A stretch of 64,000 bases of DNA from Anaeramoeba flamelloides (lineage: Eukaryota > Metamonada > Anaeramoebidae), in assembly GCA_027625915.1 (NCBI GenBank), contig JANTQA010000026.1, positions 7,688,001 through 7,752,000 of the forward strand, in the 5' to 3' direction. Shown here piece after piece: positions 11,403-21,890 of the stretch; the stretch's first letter is position 1, and the number at the start of each line of letters is the position of its first letter. The notes beneath the pieces were generated by a model. The model was not told the DNA's origin. It did no database searches and worked only from the letters and a program-made list of their open reading frames with translations. Made by a program: the position numbers and the translations under genes.

Positions 11403-13473
11403 AGTTTATTTAATGGATCAAAATAGATATTTTTTATTTTTATTTTATTTTTTCCCTGGCTAAATCTTCTTTATCTTGGGAAGAAGAGTTACAAAGGAAA
11501 AAGACCAAGATGTTACTTGGTAATACTGGAATAATGAAACACAAACAGTATGAGTAACTTGGAAATAAAAAAAACGAAAAAGTAAAGGCAGAAAATGACA
11601 AGAAGGTTGAAATCAAATCATATGTCTTTCACTACAATTTCGGTATTTTTTATTTTTTCTAATTTCCAGTAATCGACACCAAAAATAATATTGACTCTTA
11701 TGTGAATTATTAAAAACCGAATGGGATTTGTTGATCAATAAACTAATAAAGAAAAAAAATTCAAAGACAAGAACTGAAATATTTTTTGCTTATTGTGAAA
11801 ACGTTATTAAAAATCTATTAATTTGAAATTGAATGAAGAGTTACTTATTGAAATTTGAATTTAACAAGGTTAAAAAAGTTTAGATACTATGTTTTTTTGA
11901 TAATTAGAGATTTAAATAAATATATTTGCCATGAAAAAGCGAAATACCTTGAAATACAACAATTTTTTGAAACATAAAAAGGTATTTAACTTTTTTTTTT
12001 GGAATAATTTTTTTGCAAGACTACAATTTAAATTTCAAATTCTTAAGGATAAAACGTTATTTAGTTTTGAGTAAGACTGGAAAAAAGTATTTAATTGCTT
12101 TTTTGAAGTGAAATTTCCGATAAAAAATTAGATCTTCTAATAGATATTGGGGATTTTGTAATCATTTTCATTGATGAGATTTACTTTCTGGGATTATTTA
12201 TTCCACTTTGGATTTTAAAAATTACAAATACAACCTGGAAAGAAAACCATTTGTAACTTGAATGATTGGTAGTAGTTAGATTTTATCTTTTTTTTTTTAG
12301 TTCAAGAAAATAACAATAAAGAGAAATTTATTTTCTTAACTTATAGAAAGCCGAGTTTAATTTCAATTTTGGTTTTAAAAATTGTATTGTTTTGGTGGTG
12401 TGTGTTCTACTTGGTACAGAAAAAAAGGAGGCGTATTTTTTCAATAAAAAAATTTTAAATGAAATTTCAATTTTTCCAATAAAATAAAATTATTGTGCTT
12501 TATTGATTTGAATTTTAGAAAAGCAAGATATTTCACTCTCTCTTTGTACTGATCTTTAAAATTAATTTTATTTTAGTAACTAAAAAATAATAAATTTAAA
12601 AAATAATAAAACGTTGAAAATATTTTGATTTTTTTTCGATTTTAAGCAAAAGATTCTGGGGGTTTGTTGAACCAAAATAGTGAATCGAGAGATGGTTAGT
12701 ACAATATTCTAATCAAATTTAGATGTACATATTCATCAAAACAAATTATTTTTTAAAAAAAAAAAACATTATTCCCGTATATTAAGGCATATCGAAAAGA
12801 AAAAAAGAATTACAACAAATTAAACAACAACCTCCCCAAATGAATATTCATGATCAATTATCAAATTAAATTAAATTAATCAAAAGTACAGTGACTGGTA
12901 TTTTGTGTGTTATTAATTAACGATAGCATTGATTTTTGTTTTTTTGATTTTTTACCAATTGCTTTTTATAAACCCTTTTTAAATTTTTCACTTTTTAAAC
13001 ATTAAAAAAAATTGGGTATGTGTTTCCCTTAAACAACGTTAAATTTATGATTTTACTCTCAAATTATTATATGCAGGAATTCAAGATTCTTGGGATGTTA
13101 TTTCAAAAAACCAATTTGGATTTAAAAAAAAATTAGATACTAGAATTGCAGTTTTGAACTTATTGAATGAATATCAAAAAATAAAAAATAAATTTGAAAA
13201 AGAAAATATATATCGTTACAATAGATATCCCAAAATGTTTTGACTCTATTCATCATTCAACTATTTATTATTCAATTAAAAAATTTATAAAAAATGGAAT
13301 TATTGCAAAATATATACTTGCTTATTACTCAAAAGAAGGGTATGTGCTTATCAGGGAGATCCATTATATCCTTTTTTATTACAATTTATTACTCTTTTTC
13401 TCTTAGAAATAACTCAAATCACAGGCATTACATGTCCAAATGTTTGTAGATGATCTGATTTTAGTTATAAACT

Positions 13474-14163
13474 ATTTTTCAGTCAAAGGGGCTCAGTTTT
13501 AATGGGTGAAATACATGTGTTTAAAGTGATTACATGGATATTGCAAGAAAAAATTTATTTTGGAAATTTTCAAAATTGAAATCATTTTTTCGCATTTTTT
13601 CAGATTTTCGTTTTTTTTTTTGTTTCACGTAACCCAGTTGCAAAAATTTTTTTTTACGATCAAGAGTCACTTGGTAAAAATGTGTTCTTCTAAGGTTATT
13701 AAAACCATGTAAATGATTGTTGAGAAATCATATTGATTTCTATTGGAATTTTATTCAATCTTTGATCTTGATATTTGATTAATAAATGTGAAAAATTTTC
13801 ACTTCATTTTCATTTACTTTTTTAAATAGAGACCACAAATCCCAACAAACTTTGTTTGGGGACTTGGTTTCTAAAAGAAAAGTTTGGAAAATGAAGTGAA
13901 AATTGTTTCCTATACATTATTCAAATAACAGTAGAAGATCAAACGGAACATTCTTGTTTTTCTCAATGGGTACCTAAGAATTTGAGTTTTTCTAATTTTT
14001 AAGAAGAATCTATTGATTAATTAGTTTTCTTTTAGATGTATATCAACAATTCTTTAATGTGTATTATTCTGCTTATTTCTTATTTGTTCTCCAAAGGTCA
14101 ATTATATAAAATAATTGATATTTGAAAAAAATGTTTTTTTTTGGATACCCCTTTGACTGAAAC
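13474..14163. mobile_element. CAGTCAAAGGGG inverted-repeat element, copy A, inserted in the LINE
   Basis: The termini TTTCAGTCAAAGGGG and CCCCTTTGACTGAAA are exact 15 bp inverted repeats. It separates the LINE FVDDLILV block from the downstream LINE sequence. The interior matches copy B at 34636-35112 (shared AACATTCTTGTTTTTCTCAA and TTGTTCTCCAAAGGTCAATT). No coding potential. Confidence 0.8.
13788..13910. mobile_element. Small inverted-repeat element nested inside copy A
   Basis: GTGAAAAATTTTCACTTCAT and its near-complement (AATGAAGTGAAAATT) bound about 120 bp. Copy B of the host element lacks this segment (its TTGATCTTCTATTG region is uninterrupted), which gives a natural empty site. Confidence 0.6.
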
Positions 14164-14798
14164 AAATTTTAAAAGGATCATTAATAAAAATCAATTTTTA
14201 ATTACAAAAAGTATATAAAATAATAAGAGAATATTGGGATGAATCCAAACGATGATAAAACTAAAAAAACTTTAATTCCAAAAGAAATTTTATATCCTGG
14301 TATTTGGCTAAGTAAAAAATCCATTTAAAATTTAACCTAGATAAAGTTAAAACCAATTATAAAAAATTAATCAATATTTTACAACAAAAAAATTTTTCTA
14401 ACATATTAAAAATTTAGTTTTTTAAAAAGCTGTATTACATAGCCAATTATTATATTGATTAGAAATATTTGATTTGACAAAAACAGATTTTAAAGATATT
14501 GATATTTGGATTAATCAAAAAATTACAAAATTTTTATTAATCAACCCACACTTCCCTAGGCTTATTTATAAAACTGAAACAAAATTTGACCCTGCCAGAA
14601 TAACTATATATAAAAGTAGATTTAAGTTAATCCAAAAATGAAAAATCCCCCATTTTAATGAATTAATCAATTATATCCCCTTTAGAAAAAATAGAATTAG
14701 AAAATATTAATTTGTATTCCAAAAATTTAAAACAACTAGAATATCAACTAGAAAATTTTAGAATTAAAAACTTAGAAAATAGACCAAGTTGGAAATGT

Positions 14799-14884
14799 CG
14801 TTAGTTTTTTTTTAATTTAAGAAATAAAAAGAAAATTTTTGAAATTTTCGGTCTATTTCTTAAATTAAAAAAAAAACCAAACGG
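14799..14884. repeat. Palindromic hairpin module, type H1, inserted in the LINE
   Basis: Arms of about 40 bp: CGTTAGTTTTTTTTTAATTT on the left, its complement on the right ending CCAAACGG, with a central AAAATTTTTGAAATTTTCGG. LINE-derived sequence continues on both sides, so the hairpin arrived after the LINE. Confidence 0.7.
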
Positions 14885-15280
14885 AAAAGATTTTTAAAAT
14901 GGAAGAGTTATACTTCAATTTTAAAACTCAGGAAATTTACAAATTACTTAAAATGTATTTTTATGTTATGAATAAAAATAAATCAAAATATTATAAATTG
15001 TGTAAAAAAAAAATAAAAAATAGAAATCATTGAAGATTTAGAAGATTTTCTATGGAATTGTCCAGACTATGAAAATAACCGTGTAACATGAATATCTGAA
15101 TTTAGAAAAAATAATATATCTAATATATTAAAAAATAATAATAGTTCTAATATTATAATAAAAAAAAATTCAAACGCGCTGATTAGCCTTCGTGGGTAAT
15201 AAACTTATTTTTTATTTTTTAATAAAATTCCTAAATAAAATTTTAGAAATTCGGGGAGTGCCGTAGATTGCTGTATAGTG

Positions 15281-15822
15281 CCTAGGTTTTTTTTAATTTC
15301 AGAAATAAAAAGAAAATTTTTGAAATTTTCCTTCAAAATCTAAAATTAAAAAAAATCTAACAGCGGTTTGCTTGAGTATTTCTGCTTTATTTGTTAAGTG
15401 TTCTAGGTTTTTTTTTGAGGTTTTCTATTTAAATTGCGAAGTGTTCTAGGTTTTTTTTGAGGTTTTCTATTTTATTTTGACTTTATTGATTTTCGTTGGG
15501 TTTTTTTTACTTTTTGAAATATACCGAAAATTTATTAAAATTTTCTGTTTATTTCAAAAAGTAAAAAAAACCTAGAACACTTCGCAATTTAAATAGAAAA
15601 CCTCAAAAAAAAACCTAGAACACTTAACAAATAAAGGAGAAAACTCAAGAAAACCTAACAGTGCTTTTTTTATGATTTAAAAGAATGGAGAAAAATCAAT
15701 GATTTTACTCAATTCTTTTTAATTCTGGAAAAGATAACTGCTGTTTTTTTTTAATTTAAGAAATAAACCGAAAATTTTTGAATTTTTCTGTTTATTTCTT
15801 AAATTAAAAAAAAAAAAACTAA
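15281..15822. repeat. Array of palindromic hairpin modules
   Basis: Successive palindromes: an H1 type at 15281-15360; a nested H4-H2-H4 palindrome at 15391-15635 (AAGTGTTCTAGGTTTTTTT, then ACTTTTTGAAATA and the mirror image); H3 at 15650-15735; H1 at 15738-15822. Modules meet at CCTA/TAGG-type boundaries. Confidence 0.75.
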
Positions 15823-16078
15823 TGGCAAACAAGAAGGATAATTTAGTTGAATTATCTCTTCTCCCTTGTATAATAAAAAAAAAAAATAAATCCTTTTTTT
15901 TAATTTTGTTTTTAAAAAATTTTTAATAATAAAAAAGAAATTGCTATCGTTATTAAAAGAGATAAATCTGCTCAAAATAAAATATTTTCATATTTTAAAA
16001 AAACGATTAAGTGAGTGTTTTTTTTTCAAAATGAAATGGGGTATAGTTATTGAAAAAGAGTTTATAGCTAATAAATAT

Positions 16079-16080
<2 letters not shown>

Positions 16081-16116
<36 letters not shown>

Positions 16117-16122
16117 ATATAT
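16081..16122. repeat. TA dinucleotide microsatellite
   Basis: About 20 uninterrupted AT units, just beyond the 3' end of the ankyrin exon. Confidence 0.95.
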
Positions 16123-16298
16123 TTGAATTTAAAAATGAGTGATAATGTTAAAAAGAGAAATCTTCAAAAGTGTATTGATAAAAAAGTTGTTAACGAACAA
16201 ATTAAATCTGAAAAATATGTTAAATATGAAAAAGAGGAAAAAAAAAATAAAAATAAAAATAAAAATAAAAAAGGAAAAGAAAAAGGAAAATATCTAAC

Positions 16299-17968
16299 AT
16301 TTGAATTTATATCAAGACCTGATTCCAATAATAAATTTAATTCTTTTATTTTCCCCTTGGTTTTTAATAATAAAGTAGTTGATTTATAATTACCTTTTTC
16401 TAGTTTGGGATGAAAAAAATTATTTTGCACTAAATATTGAAAAGTTTCAAAATCACAATTATTTTGAACACACCGAAATAGGAATTCGCTTTTATGCTTT
16501 GCTTTTTCAATTTTTGAGCCTTTCGAAAAAAACCACTCAATTATTTCCTTTTTAGGTTGAAGAGTGGATGAATAATCGGCGATTGGTGTTCCCAAAGAAG
16601 TAAGGTCCTTACTATTTTTGATATTTAAATCCATTCCATTTTTAAATAAGAGCTTGATCAATTCAAATGGTATGACACCCTTGTCATAGTTTTTTTGTAT
16701 GGCATAGTGCAGTGGGTACCCATTTTTTTTATCTAACTGAGAACAATTGGCACCGTTTTTCATTAATAACTTGATAAGTTCAAAATTGGTTTTTGTTTGT
16801 TTGCATGCATAATGGAGGCACGTCTGTTCCAGCTTTTCAGTGGCTTCATTTACCTTTAGCCCCTTTTCGATTAAGAAATTGATCATGGAAAGGCTTTGGT
16901 TGTATAGAATGGCAAAATGCAAGAAATTTTCTTTTTCACGATTTAACAGGGTTAAGTCTGTTTTTTCGATTAACAAGGGAATAATTTTTTCATCAATTTT
17001 CTTGCTTAGCGATAAGGCAAGATGCAAAGCAGTTTCGTTAACCAGTGTGAAACGATTAAGATCGGCACCGATGTCGATGATTTTCTGTACATAAGAGAGC
17101 TCGCAATTAGGGTTTACCAGCAATTTATGTAAGCAAGTCTCCCCATTGTTGTTGGTAATTTTGATGTCCAGCCCGGAATCGACCAAGAAATCAAATATTT
17201 GTAAATTGTTGCGGCAACTCCAGTGCAGCAGGGTGTTGCCAAAGTTATCTTGCACAGCGAGATCTTGCCCGTTTTCACAAAAGATTTCAAGGGTAATTTG
17301 GCCAATTTTCTTTGGCATGAGATAGCCGATGGGCACATAGCCAAAGCTATCCTTTGCCTTTAAATTGCAACCCTTCTTGACCATTAACTCAATCAAGTCC
17401 CTTTCTACGTCGTGCTCGCATGCAATGTGTAAGGGGGTTTTGTTGTGTTTGTTTTTGGTCTCCAAATCGGAGCCCTCTTAAATTAGAAACGTCAACAATT
17501 CAAAGTCCATGATATCGGAACTTAGGGTGTATGTTAAAGCAGACTCGCCGTATTCATTCAAAGAGGTAACAGCGATGTGTGTTTCAAAATATTCCACGTA
17601 CTCGATCGGCAATTTTAGCTCCACACAGTCATGAAGCAAAGTTGAATTGTCAAGCGGATCCTTTGCTTTAGGATCGGCGCCGTTGGAAATTAAAAATCGA
17701 ATGGTGTCCAATTCCACTCGGTTTGTGAGTGCGTGCTGTAAAATGTTTTTGTCGTCATAAGTTTCCTTCACTTGGTGCTTGCACCCATTCTCAAGTAGGA
17801 ACTTTAATAAAGATCTTGGGCTGCCCTTTGTGAGTGCATAAAATAAGGTCGGGAAAGTGTCTTCTTCAAAATCATGGGTTTTTAATTCTTCCTTTAATTT
17901 TTCTTCATTGTTTTCGTCTATTAATTGTTCGATTAACGATTTTTCCTTTTTTTGAGGTTTCTTGTTTT
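16299..17968 (-). pseudogene. 5' ankyrin-repeat exon of the ankyrin/BTB gene, with an in-frame stop
   Basis: Reads as about 557 codons of ankyrin repeats (NKTPLHIACE, FGNTLLHWSCRNN, GETCLHKLL, NETALHLALS, EQTCLHYACKQ, GYPLHYAIQKN) after a charged segment (EKSLIEQLIDENNEEK). One in-frame TAA at 17478-17480 interrupts a repeat (FLI, stop, EGSDLETKNK), where other repeats would have a sense codon. The upstream end looks like a 3' splice site (TTAAAG at about 17969). The downstream end is a plausible donor GTTAGA at 16298, after DINSN. Its frame and phase match the 3' exon at 10715. Other genes here use TAA as a normal stop, so code reassignment is unlikely: the options are a pseudogene, a null allele or a base-call error. 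A possible upstream exon (about 18110-18180, minus, coding-like) is too weak to call. G+C is visibly higher than in the 3' exon. Confidence 0.7.
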
Positions 17969-20144
17969 CTTTAACATAAAAAGAAAAAATTATTTGACAA
18001 TAAAATGAATCTTAGTTCCCAAATTTCTTATGAACGAACTTCTCATTATTTTGAAAACACACAATTATCTATTTTGAGTTTACATTTATCAAAATATTAC
18101 ATGCATAATAACTATAATCCCTGTTTCGAAATATTATCCGTGCTTTTTTCTTCTTCTTGTTCTAAGGCAACATCCAATTAAACTTTCCAAATAGCACACC
18201 AAATTTCAAATCAATTTTGAAAGTAAACCCCTTGATATTTTCAGTAAAGGTTAAATTATTAATGCAAATAGTTGAATATTTTTCTCAATTTTCTCAATTT
18301 TTTTGTTTTTTTTTGGTTTTTTTGATTATCATATAATATTTATCAATTTACTCTATTTTTTAAGATAAATTTTGCAATTTGATCCTTTATTTTTATAATT
18401 TCTTTTTAAATAATAGAACTTGTGGAAACCAATACCATATTTTTTTCGGGTTTATTTTTGGCTTTATTGATTGGTGTCTAAGTCTTCTATAACAAAAAAA
18501 AACACATTTTTTTATTTTGAAATCACAATCACTATTTTTAATAGTCCCAATATTTTTTAGCAAATTAACGATATTTTATCATTTTTTTAAATTTTTAATT
18601 CATAGAAAATTACTAAAATTTTTTTTTGAGTGTCATAAAATCTTGAAATTTCAAAATCAAGGTCCTGTTTACTGCTCTTTCTGTGAAAACGAACCATGGT
18701 AAATAAGAGTTGACTCTATAAACTTTAACTTTTTTCGACATTTTTTTTGATTTAATTTTTAGTTTTTTTTTACAAGATAATATTTGAAACATGAAATGTG
18801 TTTAGTGAAATTTACCAAATCAACCAAAGAAAAAATTTATAAAATAGATTAGACAAGGTATATATTTGAGCCAAATAGCATCTTTTTGAATATCAAATAA
18901 GAAAGATAACATGAGCTAATAAACTTTTGGAAAAAAAAAGAATAAAAAAAAATTAAAATTTTGTTTAGAAAATATCAATTCGTTATTTTCTGAATTTAGT
19001 TGTGCACAAAAAGTGAATTACCTTAAAATCTCTTTTGGTATCTTTTTTAATTCTTCAAAAAAAACTTTTTAACTTATTTTTTTTTTTTTTAAATTCTTTT
19101 TTCAAACAAAATATCAAACCAAACTAGAACAAAGATTACCTCTTTTATGGAATTAAAGAAAATTAATGAATCATATAACTCAAAAAATAACATTAATAAG
19201 AATCCCAATACAAAAATAAACAAATTATTGTGTAGAAAATTGAAAACATATTTATAAATAGTTTATCTTTGATAAATTAGAATAAGATAAATAATTTTTA
19301 AATTTAACAAAAAGTTATAATAAATCTATAAATTTGAAGATATATCTTCAAAAAAAAATCCCATATTCTTGAATTTCAAGAGAATTAGACAAATTAAACA
19401 AAAAATGTAATTAAATTTTCGCTTAGAATATGTTGGATATAATCAGTAATTTATTTCTCAAAAAAATAAATTTCAATTAAAAGCTTATCCTGGAAGAATG
19501 AAAAATAAAAACAAGTAAAGAAGAAGTGATTGTGTTAAATGTTACATTTTGGATCAATAAATAAATAATTTTTCTTTATATTTATTTGATTAATTTTTTA
19601 ATTGTTTTGATTTTCATTTCTTAATTGGTCGGTGAATATATTCTACCATATATATATATAAGATACCCTCCTATTTATTCGAGAATTCATTTATTTCCTT
19701 CAAGAAATGGTTTGAATTATTCAGTATGCCAGAAACTGGTTGTACTCAAAATTTGTAAAATGTACTAACACCACTTAAAGAAATCAAAATTAGTTATAAT
19801 TCATGAGTACAACATTTACAGCATTTTGATTGTTTTGAACTTGAATATAATAGTTATCATTGAAAATCTATGGATACAAAAAATGAAAATATTAAAAAAA
19901 AATCAAGAAATAGTTTTTTTAATAAAATTTTATTTGGTATTTTTTTTTTATTATATATATGGTGTACAAATTACAACAAAAAAATCAAATTTGAAAAAAA
20001 TTTAAAAATAATAAAAGAAAAAAATTGAAAAACATGAAATAAAATAATAAAAGATATGAATTAATTCCATCAATAATAGGCATGAAGGTATGTATGCGTG
20101 TATATAAGTTATATATACATGTGTGTAAATTGTCATTATCGGAT
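17969..20144. other. Intergenic region, no gene recognised
   Basis: Contains A/T tracts and a short TATATATATA run near 19650. The first exon of the ankyrin gene should lie in the proximal part but could not be identified. Confidence 0.5.
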
Positions 20145-21890
20145 TTAATTAATTTGAAAATTTCTTTGTTCTTTATATATAACATTTGAATAGGACTGTT
20201 CTTCAAAGGGATAGGAATTTATTTTAACATTCTTCTTCCCTTCTAAAATGTTATTGCCCTCGTTGATTTTTTCATTAATTTTTCTTTTGAAATTGGTGAC
20301 GGTTGAAGATTGATTCACTTTTCGTAATTGGGATTTCGATTTTTCTTTCGCATTATTAAATTTCTCATTCGAGTTAATTTTCTGGATTAATTGGTTTGAT
20401 TCCTGTTTAAATTTATTGTATGAATTTGTTTCTTTCACATTATTCATCACTTTTTGTGAAGCATTTTTTGTTTTATGGTAAGCAATTTTTGAGATCTTGA
20501 TGGCCTTTGTGCCTAAATTTTTTTCTTTTAATTTTCCATACATTATTTTGGAATTATTTTTTGTTTTATGCCAGGTATTACTTTTTTTGCAACGATGATA
20601 TATGTTTTTAGAATTGTATTGTAATTTAGAATATAATTCTGATTCTCTAATTTTAGAAATGATTTCATGGAGCTTAAGGTTCACTTTTTTGTAATATTCC
20701 TTTTTCTTAAGTTCTTGGACGATTCTGAGGATATTATTTCGAAATTGTTGGATTGCCTTTGAATGATACAATTTCATTGCTAAATTTTTAACAGTAAATA
20801 CACCCGCAACCAAAAGAGCCAGTGTGTTTCTACCTATTCGTTTCATTTTCCCATTTTTTGTATGACTAATTGTGTTTTTTTGTTCATTCTCATTTTCTTT
20901 TGTTAGTTGGAGATGGTCTTTATTTCTTTTGTTTTCTTCTTGAATGAATTGATGATATTTGCTTGGGTCAAGAGAAAATAGTGTGTCAATAAGTTGGGAA
21001 TTGCCCTTTTCGTTTTCCCAGAAATAAAATTCTTCTTCTTTATACAATTGCTGCATTTCTTTCAAGCTATATTCTCCTGTTAAATATTTGATCAATGGCT
21101 TTTCTTGTGAAGTGACGACCAAAAGAAATTCTTCGTCTTCGTCATTACGATCTTCAGGCCCAATGATTTTGATATTGTTTGGCGTAAGCCGAAGTACAAT
21201 TGAGTCAACTTGAACATCATTTAATTGAAATAAAATATCACATTCAAAGGCCGGTTGTTGGCATGACCAAACAACATACCTCAACGCAAAGGCAAGCTCA
21301 ACACTTGGGAATCTTAACTCTTCTTGTTGTAAACAGAGACAATTACTCTTTGATCGAATTATTTCTTTTTCGTTCTCATTGACTATTTCTTTTTTTTCTT
21401 TTTTGTTTTGTTCGGTTTTTATTTCTTGAATTTCTGTTTTTTCTTGTTTTTCTTGTTTTTCAATTTTCTCGTTTTCTTTTTTGTTCGTATTGGTAGAGTG
21501 TAAAGTTTGTTGGGTTTTTACAAAATTTTGAAATAAGCCATCTTTTAATCCTAAGGAATTAAAAAGAGAAATGATTTGTTTCATTTCGCCATTGTATTCA
21601 ATTTGCCCTAACATGAATGCTACCGAGGTGTCTAATTCGCCAGACAATATCCCACAAAATGTTTCTTGGTTGCACTTGAATAGAAAATACTTTTGTTCGT
21701 TTGAAAGATCGATAAGATCAATTTCTCCCTTTTTGATTTGGAAATTGATCACTTCTTCTTTTGATTCTTTTTGTTTTACCCGAAAAGCAAATGATCCTTC
21801 GAGGTTTGTAAAGTTTTTTGGTCTGCTTAACATAAAAGTGATAAATTGTGTTAAAAGTTCATCAAATTGGGTATTTAATAATTGTTCCAT
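20145..21890 (-). CDS. Tandem SCP2-like sterol/lipid-carrier protein with a helical basic tail
   Basis: 581 residues from the ATG at 21890 (AAAAATGG context); the frame is open 13 codons upstream but has no earlier ATG. Residues of roughly 8-115 resemble the SCP2 lipid-binding fold: GSFAFRVK, then INFQIKKGEIDL, FKCNQETFCGILSGELDTSV, and AFMLGQIEYNGEMKQIISLF (the GxIxxxG-type helix). After a Lys/Glu linker, residues of about 190-330 repeat the pattern in divergent form (SIVLRLTPNNIKI, LIKYLTGEYSLKEMQ, LIDTLFSLDP). A short hydrophobic stretch (NTLALLVAGVFTVKNLAM) is followed by about 190 residues of Lys/Asn/Ser-rich repeats with regularly placed Tyr-x-Lys motifs, predicted amphipathic helix and reminiscent of LEA or perilipin-like lipid-surface segments. 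A lipid-transfer or lipid-droplet role is inferred. No intron. Confidence 0.7.
   Translation of the reverse strand: MEQLLNTQFDELLTQFITFMLSRPKNFTNLEGSFAFRVKQKESKEEVINFQIKKGEIDLIDLSNEQKYFLFKCNQETFCGILSGELDTSVAFMLGQIEYNGEMKQIISLFNSLGLKDGLFQNFVKTQQTLHSTNTNKKENEKIEKQEKQEKTEIQEIKTEQNKKEKKEIVNENEKEIIRSKSNCLCLQQEELRFPSVELAFALRYVVWSCQQPAFECDILFQLNDVQVDSIVLRLTPNNIKIIGPEDRNDEDEEFLLVVTSQEKPLIKYLTGEYSLKEMQQLYKEEEFYFWENEKGNSQLIDTLFSLDPSKYHQFIQEENKRNKDHLQLTKENENEQKNTISHTKNGKMKRIGRNTLALLVAGVFTVKNLAMKLYHSKAIQQFRNNILRIVQELKKKEYYKKVNLKLHEIISKIRESELYSKLQYNSKNIYHRCKKSNTWHKTKNNSKIMYGKLKEKNLGTKAIKISKIAYHKTKNASQKVMNNVKETNSYNKFKQESNQLIQKINSNEKFNNAKEKSKSQLRKVNQSSTVTNFKRKINEKINEGNNILEGKKNVKINSYPFEEQSYSNVIYKEQRNFQIN

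Larger units (their letters stand above)
13070..15165 (+). mobile_element. Decayed LINE (non-LTR retrotransposon) ORF2 relic
   Basis: Reverse-transcriptase blocks appear in order but in different frames: NQFGFKKKLDTRIAVLNLLN (about 13106), IVTIDIPKCFDSI (13210, catalytic Asp region), YQGDPLYPFLL (about 13347) and FVDDLILVI (about 13443, the DD motif). After an inserted element the frame fragments include LTKTDFKDIDIW and, near 15050, FLWNCPDYENNR, which resembles the C-terminal Cys-rich zone of LINE proteins. Block spacing is LINE-like, not LTR-like. Several frame changes and stops break it, and no 5' end or poly-A end is defined. It lies antisense to the ankyrin/BTB gene. Confidence 0.8.
10716..16298 (-). 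other. Proposed 5.6 kb intron of the ankyrin/BTB gene, filled with mobile elements
   Basis: On the minus strand it begins GTTAGA and ends ATAG. It contains a MITE (10874-11402), a decayed LINE on the opposite strand, a CAGTCAAAGGGG element with another element inside it, and palindromic hairpin modules. Between 11403 and 13069 nothing is recognised. If the two coding blocks are separate genes, this is simply intergenic. Confidence 0.5.

Noticed and set aside
13070-15165. Reverse transcriptase as part of an LTR-type element
   Set aside because: No LTRs, protease, integrase or RNase H are seen, and the block spacing and Cys-rich C-terminus fit a LINE.
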